Shown: positions 52,309 to 61,246 of the stretch, one piece after another | Numbering within the stretch: the stretch's first letter is position 1 | Layout: each line of letters starts with the position of its first letter | From: Streptomyces sp. SLBN-31 | Lineage (GTDB): Bacteria; Actinomycetota; Actinomycetes; Streptomycetales; Streptomycetaceae | Direction of reading: 5' to 3' | Assembly (NCBI RefSeq): GCF_006715395.1 | Contig: NZ_VFNC01000001.1 | Coordinates: 1,984,001 to 2,048,000, forward strand | DNA length: 64,000 nucleotides | The notes under the pieces: generated by a model | Database searches by the model: none | What the model was told of the DNA's origin: nothing | The model's input: the letters and a program-made list of their open reading frames with translations, nothing else | Made by a program: the position numbers and the translations under genes

Positions 52309-53079
52309 TCACCCCTTGTCGGCCAGGCCGCGGCGGATCGCGAACTCAACCGCCGAATAATCGCCGTCCGGCCGGTCCAGTTCGTACGGGACCGCCGGCA
52401 TCAGCGGGGGCTGGGCCATGAAGCGGGGGCGGGTGCCGTGGTGGGGCTGGGCGGCGTGGACCAGGAAGGGGTGGCAGAGGTAGACGTCGCCGGGGCCGCC
52501 GGTGGCGTACGCCAGAGGACGGTCGGCGGAGGCCTCGACCAGCTTCGGTGCGATCTCGAGGCCCGAGACGCCCGTCTCGCCGTACGGCTCCAGCAGCGGT
52601 GGTACGTCCAAATGGGAGCCGACCCGGACACGGGTCGGGGCGTCCGCCTCGGTCACCTCGCTGAACAGGAACAGCATCAGCAGGGCACGGTCCCTGGAGC
52701 GGAGGTTCGTGAAGAACCAGCTCTCCCCCTCCGGGAGGTAGCTGCCCTCGATGTGCCAGCCCGTGTCGTCCGGTTCCCGCTCGTGCGGGAAGCGCAGCGG
52801 GAAGGTGCCCAGCGAGTAGCGCGGCATCCACCGGCCCTCGCCCACCAGCAGGTCGAACGCCTCGTGCAGAACGGGGGAGTTGGCGGCCGCGGCGAACGGC
52901 CCCTGGGCCATGTCGCCCACCCGCACCACCGGGTCCTTCCAGGTGGCCGGGTCCTCGGGGTCGTACCCCGTCTCCCGCCACAGCAGCCGCGCGCAGTCCT
53001 CGGCGACCCGGGACGGGAACGCCCCCTCGATCTTCACGAAACCGTCCGCGAGGAAGCGCTCCACAAGCCTGTCGTCCAT
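52309..53079 (-). CDS. Phytanoyl-CoA dioxygenase (PhyH) family protein
   Basis: 256-aa Fe(II)/2-oxoglutarate dioxygenase. Iron-facial triad: DDTGWHIEGSYLP (first His and acid, with Glu where Asp is typical) and CHPFLVHAAQPHHG (distal His), with the 2-oxoglutarate Arg in HGTRPRFMAQ. N-terminal FLADGFVKIEGAF is the usual PhyH opening. ATG 53079 chosen over an upstream frame extension to 53205. Substrate unknown; these enzymes hydroxylate small molecules, often in secondary metabolism. Confidence 0.85.
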   Translation of the reverse strand: MDDRLVERFLADGFVKIEGAFPSRVAEDCARLLWRETGYDPEDPATWKDPVVRVGDMAQGPFAAAANSPVLHEAFDLLVGEGRWMPRYSLGTFPLRFPHEREPDDTGWHIEGSYLPEGESWFFTNLRSRDRALLMLFLFSEVTEADAPTRVRVGSHLDVPPLLEPYGETGVSGLEIAPKLVEASADRPLAYATGGPGDVYLCHPFLVHAAQPHHGTRPRFMAQPPLMPAVPYELDRPDGDYSAVEFAIRRGLADKG

Positions 53080-53203
53080 CGGGCCATCCTGCGAGACGCG
53101 GCGCCCGGCCCGCATCCGGTTTTTGCCGCCCCGGCAACAGAAGTGGCCCTCGCCCGGTGCGTCGGAGCACGCTGGCGGCGTCCCGGACGAGAGGCTGACG
53201 ACC

Positions 53204-54118
53204 ATGGCGCACGAGCACCACCACGGACACGGTCACCACCAAGAGGGTCACCGGCACGAGCACGGCCACGACACCGACATCGACTGGGCCGAGATGGCCC
53301 CGCACCTGGAGGCGCAGGCCGAGCTGTTCACGCCGCTGTACGAGCGCGCCCTGAACTGGCTCGGCAGGGAGGTGACCGAGCCGGGGCTGATCGTCGACGC
53401 GGGCAGCGGTCCCGGCGTCGTCACCTGTCTGTTCGCCGAGACCTTTCCCGGCGCCCGGGTCGTGGCCGTCGACGGCTCCGCACCGCTGCTGGAACGCGCC
53501 CGGCAGCGCGCCGAGCGACTGGGGTACGCCGACCGTTTCGACACGCTGGCCGGTGAACTTCCGCAGGTGCTGGAGGAGTTGGACTATCCGGCCGACCTGC
53601 TGTGGGCCGGCCGCAGCCTGCACCACCTCGGTGACCAGCGGACCGCCCTCGGCGCCTTCGCGCAGCGGCTGGCGCCCGGCGGGACACTGGCGATCATGGA
53701 GGGCGGGCTGCCGGCCCGGTTCCTGCCGCGCGACCTCGGCTTCGGCCGCCCCGGACTGCAGGCGCGCCTGGACGCGCTGGAAGCCGAGTGGTTCGCCCGG
53801 ATGCGGGCCGACCTGCCCGGCTCCGTCGACGAGGTCGAGGACTGGTCGGCGCTGCTGAGCGGCGCGGGACTGACCCACGCCCGCACGCGCAGCTTCCTCC
53901 TCGACCTGCCCGCGCCCGCCTCCGACCGGGCCCGCGCCTACGTCGCCGACTCCCTCGGCCGGTTCCGGGACGCCTACGGGGACCGGCTCGACGCCGACGA
54001 CCGCGCCACCCTCGACCGTCTCCTGGACCCCGACGACAAGGCGGGCGTGCACCACCGTCCGGACGTGTTCGTCCTGGCGGCACACACGGTGCACACGGCG
54101 GTGCGCACCGGAGCTTGA
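53204..54118 (+). CDS. SAM-dependent methyltransferase with His-rich N-terminus
   Basis: 304 aa. The first 22 residues are nearly half histidine (for example HEHHHGHGHHQEGHRHEHGH), a sequence able to bind Ni, Zn or Cu. Then a class I methyltransferase: motif I LIVDAGSGPGVVTCLFAETF (about residue 62), motif II VVAVDGSAPLLERARQRAE, LLWAGRSLHHLGDQ and LAPGGTLAIMEGG. GAGG about eight bases before ATG 53204. It is divergent from the PhyH gene; the pair may modify one metabolite, but this is inference. Confidence 0.85.
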   Translation: MAHEHHHGHGHHQEGHRHEHGHDTDIDWAEMAPHLEAQAELFTPLYERALNWLGREVTEPGLIVDAGSGPGVVTCLFAETFPGARVVAVDGSAPLLERARQRAERLGYADRFDTLAGELPQVLEELDYPADLLWAGRSLHHLGDQRTALGAFAQRLAPGGTLAIMEGGLPARFLPRDLGFGRPGLQARLDALEAEWFARMRADLPGSVDEVEDWSALLSGAGLTHARTRSFLLDLPAPASDRARAYVADSLGRFRDAYGDRLDADDRATLDRLLDPDDKAGVHHRPDVFVLAAHTVHTAVRTGA

Positions 54119-54241
54119 CGGTGCACCCGGTCCCCGTTCGCCGCCTACCGTGACGCCTGCGGAGACCGCCGACGCCCTTGACTTCGAGAGCGCTTCAATT
54201 GATTGACTCCCTGTCATCGGACCGGAACACAGGGGGCAACC

Positions 54242-54952
54242 ATGTCCATCAGTACCGACTCTCCCGTCGCGCTCGTCACCGGCGGTGGCAGTGGCATCGG
54301 GGCCGCCGTCGCCCGCAGGCTGCTCGGAGGCGGGCACCGGGTCGCCGTCACCGGGCGCGGGGAGGCGCGGCTGCGGGGCCTGGCCAAGGAACTCGGTGAG
54401 CCGGAGGGGCTGTTGACGATCGTCGGCGACATGACCGAGTACGCCGAGGTCCAGGGCGCCGTCACGGCCACGCTGAAGGAGTTCGGGCGGCTGGACACGG
54501 TGGTCGCCAACGCCGGTTCCGCCACGCACGACACCGTCGCGGAGGGCGACCCCGACGGCTGGAGGGACATGGTGCTGACCAACGTCCTCGGCCCCGCGCT
54601 CCTCGTCCGTGCCTCGATCGACGCCCTGAGGGCGACCCGGGGCCGGATCGTGCTGGTCGGCAGCGTCGCCGGGTTCGTCAACACCCCGGGCAACCTCTAC
54701 GGGGCGACGAAGTGGGCGGTGACCGGTCTCGCCGAGAACACCCGCCGCCAGGTCACCGAGTGGGGCGTCGGCGTGACCCTGATCGCGCCGGGCCGGGTGG
54801 AGACGCCGTTCTGGGACGGTCTCGGCAGCCTGCCGCCGGGCCATCTGCTCACGGCCGACCAGATCGCCGACTCGGTCGTGTGGGCCGTGGGCCGGCCCGA
54901 GGGGGTCGACGTCAACACCATCGTCGTACGACCGATCGGACAGCCCAACTGA
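54242..54952 (+). CDS. SDR family oxidoreductase
   Basis: 236-aa classical short-chain dehydrogenase. Cofactor motif ALVTGGGSGIGAAVARRLLG (about residues 9-28), NAG in VVANAGSATHDTV, catalytic Ser in VLVGSVAGF and Tyr-x-x-x-Lys in NLYGATKWAVTGLA (about residue 155). The preceding residues favour NADP(H). AGGGGG precedes ATG 54242. Broad substrate range; no assignment. Convergent with the chitosanase. Confidence 0.9.
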   Translation: MSISTDSPVALVTGGGSGIGAAVARRLLGGGHRVAVTGRGEARLRGLAKELGEPEGLLTIVGDMTEYAEVQGAVTATLKEFGRLDTVVANAGSATHDTVAEGDPDGWRDMVLTNVLGPALLVRASIDALRATRGRIVLVGSVAGFVNTPGNLYGATKWAVTGLAENTRRQVTEWGVGVTLIAPGRVETPFWDGLGSLPPGHLLTADQIADSVVWAVGRPEGVDVNTIVVRPIGQPN

Positions 54953-54988
54953 CCCCGCGCGAAAGCCGGTCGGGCTGTCCGGCCGGCG

Positions 54989-55684
54989 TCAGTTGTTCTG
55001 CAGGAACTGCTTGGCCAGCCTGTCCCCCAGCGTGACGGCCGCGCTGTGGCTCTCGATGGGGGAGACCTGGGAGTTCTTGAACAGGATGTAGGTCACGCCG
55101 GAGTCGGTGCCGCCGGTCTCGGGGTCGGGGTCGATCCCGAGGGCGTTGGCGGTGGCGTACGAGGCCTCACCGATGATCTTGGTGGGGCCGGTGTCGCCGA
55201 CGACGGCGTACTCGACCTTGTTGTTGTAGATCACGGCGACCACGCCACCGCCCTTGATGCCGGCGGCGGAGTAGTTCCAGATGCTGCTGGAGCTGGGCAC
55301 GACGACGTACGGCAGTGAGTCCGCGCGCAGGGGCCGGCCGTCGGACTGGTGGAAGGCCGTGTCGTCCTGGTACCAGGGGTCGGTGCTCTCGCTGCACTTC
55401 GACGTGCGCTGTCCGTCGCAGTCGATGTCCATGTCGGCCTTCCAGAACACGGCGCCGTTCTTGCCGCACACCGGGACCGTGGCCGACGTCTCGTCGTCGG
55501 TCCTGTACTTGCCGTTCGATATCTGCGAGCAGGACGTCACCTTGGCGAGCAGGTCGGCCGCGCTGACCGAGCCCTCCTGGGCGGTGGTCGGACGGGCGGT
55601 GCCGGAGGCGTTCGCGGGGAGGACTCCGGCGGCGAGCAGGGCGGCCCCGGAGGCCGCGGCGAGGGTCAGTGTTCGTAGACGCAC
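54989..55684 (-). CDS. GH75 chitosanase, secreted
   Basis: 231 aa. Signal peptide MRLRTLTLAAASGAALLAAG, cleavage near ANASG. Mature domain is GH75: WKADMDIDCDGQRTSKCSES with the catalytic acids, DPWYQDDTAFHQSDGRPLRA, SLPYVVVPSSSSIWNY, and VVAVIYNNKVEYAVVGDTGP. It hydrolyses chitosan. GTG 55684 was chosen because it starts the signal peptide; the open frame continues upstream to 56563 by chance. A CsnR-like box lies 20 bases upstream. Confidence 0.88.
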   Translation of the reverse strand: MRLRTLTLAAASGAALLAAGVLPANASGTARPTTAQEGSVSAADLLAKVTSCSQISNGKYRTDDETSATVPVCGKNGAVFWKADMDIDCDGQRTSKCSESTDPWYQDDTAFHQSDGRPLRADSLPYVVVPSSSSIWNYSAAGIKGGGVVAVIYNNKVEYAVVGDTGPTKIIGEASYATANALGIDPDPETGGTDSGVTYILFKNSQVSPIESHSAAVTLGDRLAKQFLQNN

Positions 55685-55703
55685 TGTGGGGGACCCTTCT
55701 GTT

Positions 55704-55716
55704 AGGAAAGTTTCCT
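55704..55716. promoter_or_regulatory. CsnR-like operator before the chitosanase gene
   Basis: AGGAAAGTTTCCT, a 13-base perfect palindrome within TTAGGAAAGTTTCCTTA. From memory this is the operator type found upstream of Streptomyces chitosanase genes and bound by the ROK-family repressor CsnR. No csnR gene is in the window. Confidence 0.7.
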
Positions 55717-55876
55717 TACTCGGGTGCCGTACAAGGTGGCGTGCTTTACGTGCTCTCGTCAACCCCCTTGGTCCGGACTTCTGTCCGCCGCCCTTATTGC
55801 GGCGCTTTGGGCCCGGGACAAGACTGGACGTAATGAGCATTCCGGAGATTCGCCCTACTTCTGGGAGGCGACGCTC

Positions 55877-56491
55877 ATGTTCGTGCGCACTGTGTACGCC
55901 ACCGGTGATCCCGCGAAGGTGGACACCGCCATCAGGGCCCTGAACGCACAGGGCCGGGACCTGCTGCAGGAACGCCCCGGGTATCGCGGGGCGGGCATCT
56001 TCGTCGACCGGGAGCTCGGCAAACTGCTGGCCGTCAGCTGGTGGGAGACCGAGGAGGCCAGGCGCAACAGCGACGAGGTCATGCGGGAGCGGCGTCCGTC
56101 GCTGATGGAGCCGTTCGCCGCGACGATCGCGGTCGACAACTACGAGGTGGCGGTCTTCCATCCGGCCGGCAGGCCGGTGGCCGGCGGCGGACTGCGCATC
56201 ACCCGCCTGGAGTTCGACCCCGACGACGCGGATCTGCTGGCCGACACCTTCCGCGTCTCGGTGGCCCCGCGTCTGGAGACGCTGCCGGGCTTCACCGGGG
56301 CGTCCCTGCACATCGACCGGTCGCGTGGCCGGGGTCTGGTCGGTGCCCTGTTCGCCGACCGCGACTCGCTGGCGGCCTCCCGCTCGGCGCAGGCCTCGGT
56401 CCGGCAGGAAGGTGCGGCCAAGGCGCATGTCACCGTGGTCGCACTGGAGGAGTTCGAGATCGTCCACGCGGAGGTGTGGGGCAGCAACTGA
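55877..56491 (+). CDS. Tandem ABM-domain (antibiotic monooxygenase-like) protein
   Basis: 204 aa made of two dimeric alpha/beta-barrel domains. Domain 1, residues 1-95: TVYATGDPAKVDTAIRALNA, RPGYRGAGIFVDRELGKLLA and VSWWETEEARRNSDEVMRER. Domain 2, residues 105-200: RLEFDPDDADLLADTFRVSV and LPGFTGASLHIDRSRGRGLV. Single-domain ABM proteins include monooxygenases and heme-degrading enzymes; a fused pair gives a pseudo-dimer. GGGAGGCG precedes ATG 55877. Function unassigned. Confidence 0.75.
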   Translation: MFVRTVYATGDPAKVDTAIRALNAQGRDLLQERPGYRGAGIFVDRELGKLLAVSWWETEEARRNSDEVMRERRPSLMEPFAATIAVDNYEVAVFHPAGRPVAGGGLRITRLEFDPDDADLLADTFRVSVAPRLETLPGFTGASLHIDRSRGRGLVGALFADRDSLAASRSAQASVRQEGAAKAHVTVVALEEFEIVHAEVWGSN

Positions 56492-56562
56492 CCCTCTTCG
56501 CGCCCTGGTTGGCGACAGACCGCTCCCGCACCCTGGCCGGGCCACGGAGCGGCCCCCGCACA

Positions 56563-56591
56563 CGAAGGCCCCCGCCGCGCGGGGGCCTTCG
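56563..56591. terminator. Bidirectional hairpin terminator
   Basis: Arms CGAAGGCCCCCGC (56563-56575) and GCGGGGGCCTTCG (56579-56591) around CGC, perfectly complementary, between the convergent ABM and aldo/keto reductase genes. Confidence 0.8.
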
Positions 56592-56610
56592 CACAGGGCG
56601 TGACGGGTTC

Positions 56611-57447
56611 TCAGGCCATGTTGAAGGTGGACGGGTCCGGACCCAGGCGCCGGTCCTCGTTCAGCGCGCTGATCGCGGCCAGGTCCTCGGTGTCCAGGCT
56701 GAAGTCGAACACCTCGATGTTCTCCTTGATCCGGGACGGCGTCACGGACTTGGGGATCACCACGTTGCCCAGCTGAAGGTGCCAGCGCAGGACGACCTGC
56801 GCCGGGGTGCGGCCGTGCTTCTGGGCGATGGCGACGATCGCCGGGACCTCCAGCAGGCCCTTGCCCGAACCGAGCGGCGACCAGGCCTCGGTGGCGATGC
56901 CCTGCTCCTTGTGGAACTCGCGCGCCGCGAGCTGCTGCAGGTGCGGGTGCAGCTCGATCTGGTCGACCGCCGGGATGACGGACGTCTCGTCGATGAGCCG
57001 GCGAAGGTGCTCCGGCTCGAAGTTGGACACGCCGATGGCGCGGACACGGCCGTCGGCGTGCAGCTTCTCGAACGCCTTGTAGGTGTCGACGTACTTGTCG
57101 CGGGCCGGGGTCGGCCAGTGGATGAGGTAGAGGTCGACGTACTCCAGGCCGAGCTTGCGCAGCGAGACGTCGAACGCGCGCAGCGTCGAGTCGTATCCGT
57201 GCTCGCTGTTCCAGAGCTTGGTGGTGACGAAGATGTCCTCGCGCGGGACGCCGGAGGACGCGATCGCCTTGCCGGTGCCCTCTTCGTTGCCGTAGATCGC
57301 CGCTGTGTCGATGCTGCGGTACCCGGCCTCCAACGCGGTGGCGACCGCCCGCTCCGCCTCGTCGTCCGGCACCTGCCAGACGCCGAAGCCCAGCTGGGGC
57401 ATCTCGACGCCGTTGTTGAGGGTGATCGGGGGGACCTTGCTGCTCAC
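56611..57447 (-). CDS. Aldo/keto reductase
   Basis: 278 aa NADPH-dependent (beta/alpha)8 reductase. Tetrad: Asp and Tyr in YRSIDTAAIYGNEEGTG (about residues 43-59), Lys in VTTKLWNSEHG, His in YLIHWPTPARD (about residue 109). NADPH signature IPKSVTPSRIKEN at about residue 235. Similar to 2,5-diketo-gluconate reductase/AKR5. GTG start. Substrate not predictable. Convergent with the ABM gene. Confidence 0.92.
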   Translation of the reverse strand: MSSKVPPITLNNGVEMPQLGFGVWQVPDDEAERAVATALEAGYRSIDTAAIYGNEEGTGKAIASSGVPREDIFVTTKLWNSEHGYDSTLRAFDVSLRKLGLEYVDLYLIHWPTPARDKYVDTYKAFEKLHADGRVRAIGVSNFEPEHLRRLIDETSVIPAVDQIELHPHLQQLAAREFHKEQGIATEAWSPLGSGKGLLEVPAIVAIAQKHGRTPAQVVLRWHLQLGNVVIPKSVTPSRIKENIEVFDFSLDTEDLAAISALNEDRRLGPDPSTFNMA

Positions 57448-57567
57448 GAGCTCTTGATCCTTACGGTTGTCTGTCAGGTGATACTCCTATCGTCAACGAT
57501 CACGTGCCGTGATGCATTCCTGACCGGAAAATCCACCGGGACCGACTCGTGCCCCGAACCGCGGGCT

Positions 57568-59400
57568 CTAGGCCCGGTACAGTGCCTCGACCTCGTTGGC
57601 GTAGGCGTTCTCGATCGCCTTGCGCTTCAGCTTCAGCGACGGCGTCAGCAGGCCGTGTTCCTCGGTGAACGGCTGGGCCAGTATGCGGAACGTGCGGATC
57701 GACTCGGCCTGCGAGACAAGGGTGTTGGCGGCGACCACCGCGCGTCGCACCTCGGTCTCCAGGTCGGCGTCGCGCACCAGCTCCGCCGGGGACAGCCGCG
57801 GCTTTCCGCGCATGGTCAGCCAGTGCTCGACGGCCTCGTGGTCAAGGGTGACCAGGGCGGCGATGTACGGGCGGTCGTTGCCGACGACGATGCACTGGTT
57901 GACGAGCGGATGGTCCCGGACCCGCTCCTCCAGCACGCCCGGGGAGACGCTCTTGCCGCCGGAGGTGACGAGGATCTCCTTCTTGCGGCCGGTGATGGTG
58001 AGGTAGCCGTCCTCGTCCAGGGAGCCCAGGTCGCCGGTGGCGAGCCAGCCGTCGTGCAGGGTCTCGTCGGTGGCCTTCTGGTTGTTGAGGTAGCCCTGGA
58101 AGATGTTCGGGCCGTGCAGCCAGATCTCGCTGTCGTCCGCGATGTGCACGGTGACGCCCGGGATGGGCCGGCCGACCGTGCCGTAACGGGTGCGCTCGGG
58201 CGGGTTGGCGGTCGCGGCCGCCGTCGACTCGGTCAGCCCGTAGCCCTCGTAGATCTGCACGCCCGCGCCCGCGAAGAACAGGCCGAGCCGGCGGTCCATC
58301 CCGGAGCCGCCGGACATGGCGTTGCGGATCCGGCCGCCCATCGCCGCGCGCACCTTGGAGTAGACGAGCTTGTCGAACAGCTGGTGCTGCATGCGCAGTC
58401 CGGCCGAGGGGCCCGGTCCGATGCCCCAGGCCTTCGCCTCGACGGCGTCCGCGTACTTCACGGCGATCTCGACGGCCTTCTCGAACGGCCCGGCCTTGCC
58501 CTCCTTCTCGGCCTTGCGGCGGGAGGCGTTGAAGACCTTCTCGAAGATGTACGGCACCGCGAGGATGAACGTCGGCTTGAACGCCTGCAGGTCCGGCAGC
58601 AGGGCGGCGGCGTGCAGTTGCGGCTGGTGGCCGAAGCGGACCCCGCGGCGGATCGCGGCGACCTCCACCATGCGCCCGAAGACGTGCGCGAGCGGCAGGA
58701 ACAGCAGCGTCGCCGCCTCGTCGCCCTTCTTGGAGTGGAAGACCGACTCCCAGCGGTCGGCGACCGTGTCCGCCTCCCACATGAAGCTGCTGTGCGTGAT
58801 CACGCAGCCCTTGGGGCGGCCCGTGGTGCCCGAGGTGTAGATGATCGTCGCCGTCGACGACGGGGTGACGGCCTGCCGGTGGCGGTGGACCACGTCGTCG
58901 TCGAGGGGCGCGCCCGCGTCGTACAGCTCCTGCACGGCGCCGAGGTCGAGCTGCCACAGCTGGTGCAGCTGCGGCAGCCGGTCGATGACGCTGGCGATCG
59001 TCATGGCGTGGTCCTCGTGCTCCACGATCGCCGCCGAGCACTCGGAGTCGTACAGCATCCAGAAGCACTGCTCGGCCGAGGACGTCGGATAGATCGGCAC
59101 CACCTGGGCGCCGATCGTCCACAGCGCGAAGTCGAACAGGGTCCACTCGTAGCGGGTGCGTGACATGATCGCGACGCGGTCGCCGAACCGGATGCCCCGG
59201 GCGAGGAGCCCCTTGGCGAGGGCCAGTACCTCGTCCCGGAACTCGGCCGCCGTCACGTCGCGCCATCGGCCCTGGTCGTCCTTGCGGCCGAGGGAGATGT
59301 GCAGCGGGTCCTCCAGGGCGCGCTCGAAGACGACGTCGGCCAGACCGCCCACTGTCGGCGGCAGCGTCAACGGCGGGCTGGTGAACTCGCGCAAACCCAC
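57568..59400 (-). CDS. Long-chain fatty-acid-CoA ligase (AMP-binding, FadD15-like)
   Basis: 610 aa adenylate-forming enzyme. P-loop TIIYTSGTTGRPKGCVITHS (about residue 180), YEGYGLTESTAAATA (about residue 380), GWLATGDLGSLDEDGYLTIT with the adenylate Asp, and GRKKEILVTSGGKSVSP before the hinge; C-terminal LKLKRKAIENAYANEVEALY. GTG 59400 preferred (RBS GGAGCGGGGA); the frame continues to 59499 without a start signal. Activates long-chain acids to acyl-CoA for lipid metabolism. Confidence 0.9.
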   Translation of the reverse strand: MGLREFTSPPLTLPPTVGGLADVVFERALEDPLHISLGRKDDQGRWRDVTAAEFRDEVLALAKGLLARGIRFGDRVAIMSRTRYEWTLFDFALWTIGAQVVPIYPTSSAEQCFWMLYDSECSAAIVEHEDHAMTIASVIDRLPQLHQLWQLDLGAVQELYDAGAPLDDDVVHRHRQAVTPSSTATIIYTSGTTGRPKGCVITHSSFMWEADTVADRWESVFHSKKGDEAATLLFLPLAHVFGRMVEVAAIRRGVRFGHQPQLHAAALLPDLQAFKPTFILAVPYIFEKVFNASRRKAEKEGKAGPFEKAVEIAVKYADAVEAKAWGIGPGPSAGLRMQHQLFDKLVYSKVRAAMGGRIRNAMSGGSGMDRRLGLFFAGAGVQIYEGYGLTESTAAATANPPERTRYGTVGRPIPGVTVHIADDSEIWLHGPNIFQGYLNNQKATDETLHDGWLATGDLGSLDEDGYLTITGRKKEILVTSGGKSVSPGVLEERVRDHPLVNQCIVVGNDRPYIAALVTLDHEAVEHWLTMRGKPRLSPAELVRDADLETEVRRAVVAANTLVSQAESIRTFRILAQPFTEEHGLLTPSLKLKRKAIENAYANEVEALYRA

Positions 59401-59626
59401 TCCCCGCTCCCTGTTCGAGACTTCGCAAGCGCCGTGAAAGCTACCCCACGCGGGGACGGGGCGGGAGGGGGGCCGAATCCGAACAACCCTCACGTACACC
59501 GCGCCCGACGGGCGGCAAATGCGCTCACATCAGGAAGGGTCGGACAGAAAACTGACGGTTGAGTAAGTTTCGGTCCCGTAATCTCCACGGAATCTGTACG
59601 AGCCGACTACCGCCCTTGACCGCAGG

Positions 59627-61135
59627 TCAACGGCCTTGTCCGCGGTACGCGCCCGTCTTCTGTGTCAGCGTCTCACGGTCGGATTTCGTCACTGCGGCCC
59701 CAGTCGCCCGTGGCGTCCTGACCAGGGCGACCACCAGCGCGCCGGCGACCGTGGCGGTCGCTCCGGCGGCCCCGGCGGCCGTGTTCAGGCCCGCGGCGAA
59801 CGCCGTGCGCAGCGCGTGCTCGGAGAAGGCGCCGCGCAGCGCCCCGGCCCCGCCGCCCGCCAGCGCGTGGGCCGGGCCGTGCGGCAGCGTGTCCTGCATC
59901 CGCGAGGTCAGCACGGTTCCGTAGACGGCGATGCCGAGCGCCAGGCCGAGCTGGCGGAAGGTGTTGACCGCTCCGCCCGCCATCCCGTGCCGGTCCTGCG
60001 GTACGGCGGCCAGCGCGGCGCCCGCGAGTCCCGGCGCCACCAGCCCCGTGCCGACACCGACCAGCACCAGTCCCGGCACCAGCGCGGACGCCGTCGAACC
60101 CGCGCCCAGCGTGGTCATGCAGAACTGCCCCGTCCCGATCAGCAGCAGTCCGCCCCCGATGGTGATCCGGGCCGGCGCTCCGTGCAGCAGCCGGCCGCCG
60201 GCCGCGGCCACCACGAACGACGACAGTGACAGCCACAGGAAGACCAGGCCGCCGCGCACCGAACTCATGCCGAGCATCGACTGCAGCCAGATCGAGTCGT
60301 AGGCCATCAGGCCGAACGCCGCCGCGTTGAAGGCGAGCGCGCCCACCATCACCCCCGAGAAGGCGGGCTCGGCGAACAGCCGCAGGTCCAGCAGCGGGTC
60401 GGCGCCGCGCCGCTCGACGACGACGAAGCAGACCAGCGCCGTGACGGCCGCCGCGAAGGTCAGCAGGGTGCCCGTCTCGCCCCAGCCGTGCTGTCCGGCC
60501 CGCACCGCGCCGTAGGTCAGCGCGCCCGCGAACGCGGCGAACGTCACCGTGCCCGCCCAGTCCACGCGACGCTCGCGCGAACCGTGCGACTCGGGTACGA
60601 CCCGCAGGGTCAGCCACACCGCGGCCACGCTCACCGGCAGGTTGACGTAGAAGATCCACCGCCAGCCGGGTCCGTCGGTCAGCAGCCCGCCGACCACCGG
60701 TCCCACCGCGGCCGCGGCGCCGCTGACCGCGCCCCACACCCCGAGCGCGGCCGAGCGCTGCCTGCCCCGGTACACCGAGCTGAGCATGGGCAGCGTGGTC
60801 GAGAACATCGCCGCCGCGCCGAGGCCCTGCAGCCCGCGCGCCGCGACCAGCGTCCCCGGCCCGCCCGCCATGCCGCACAGCAGCGACGCCGTCGCGAACA
60901 CCACGACTCCCGCGACGTGCACGCGCCGCCGTCCCAGGATGTCGGCCGCTGCGCCCACGCCGAGCAGCAGCGCGGCCAGCGCCAGCGCGTAACCGTCCAT
61001 CACCCACTGCAGGTCGCTCAGCGAGGCGTGGAGCGAGCCCGCCATGTCCGGCAGCGCGACCACCGCGATGGTCACGTCCAGCAACAGCATGAACGTGCCC
61101 AGGCAGACGGCCGTCAGTGGCCCCCAAGTACGCAT
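59627..61135 (-). CDS. MFS drug-export transporter, DHA2 (EmrB/QacA) family
   Basis: 502 aa with about 14 membrane helices. Motif A-like ADILGRRRVHVAGVVVFA, motif C AVSGAAAAVGPVVGGLLTDG (about residues 135-155), and N-terminal FMLLLDVTIAVVALPDMAGS (motif D1). Exports drugs or toxic metabolites in exchange for protons. It is divergent from the Lrp-type regulator, its likely controller. TTGACC-GCA-GGTCAA (59616-59630) forms a small palindrome over its stop. Confidence 0.9.
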   Translation of the reverse strand: MRTWGPLTAVCLGTFMLLLDVTIAVVALPDMAGSLHASLSDLQWVMDGYALALAALLLGVGAAADILGRRRVHVAGVVVFATASLLCGMAGGPGTLVAARGLQGLGAAAMFSTTLPMLSSVYRGRQRSAALGVWGAVSGAAAAVGPVVGGLLTDGPGWRWIFYVNLPVSVAAVWLTLRVVPESHGSRERRVDWAGTVTFAAFAGALTYGAVRAGQHGWGETGTLLTFAAAVTALVCFVVVERRGADPLLDLRLFAEPAFSGVMVGALAFNAAAFGLMAYDSIWLQSMLGMSSVRGGLVFLWLSLSSFVVAAAGGRLLHGAPARITIGGGLLLIGTGQFCMTTLGAGSTASALVPGLVLVGVGTGLVAPGLAGAALAAVPQDRHGMAGGAVNTFRQLGLALGIAVYGTVLTSRMQDTLPHGPAHALAGGGAGALRGAFSEHALRTAFAAGLNTAAGAAGATATVAGALVVALVRTPRATGAAVTKSDRETLTQKTGAYRGQGR

Positions 61136-61166
61136 GTCCTCAACTCCTCGTGTGATGGCTGCGTCT

Positions 61167-61186
61167 CCGTCCGTACGATGGGACGG
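61167..61186. promoter_or_regulatory. Inverted repeat between divergent MFS and Lrp-type genes
   Basis: CCGTCC (61167-61172), 8 bases, GGACGG (61181-61186) in the 111-base divergent region. A possible operator of the Lrp-type regulator; short and GC-rich, so chance is not excluded. Confidence 0.35.
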
Positions 61187-61246
61187 TCCGGCCGATCGCG
61201 GCGGCCACGAGGGCCCGGGCGCCGGAATCCGACATCAGGGGGCCGT

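Noticed and set aside
40914..55684. The polysaccharide island as a biosynthetic gene cluster
   Set aside because: Only secreted hydrolases and lyases plus a few unrelated enzymes are present; there are no synthases.
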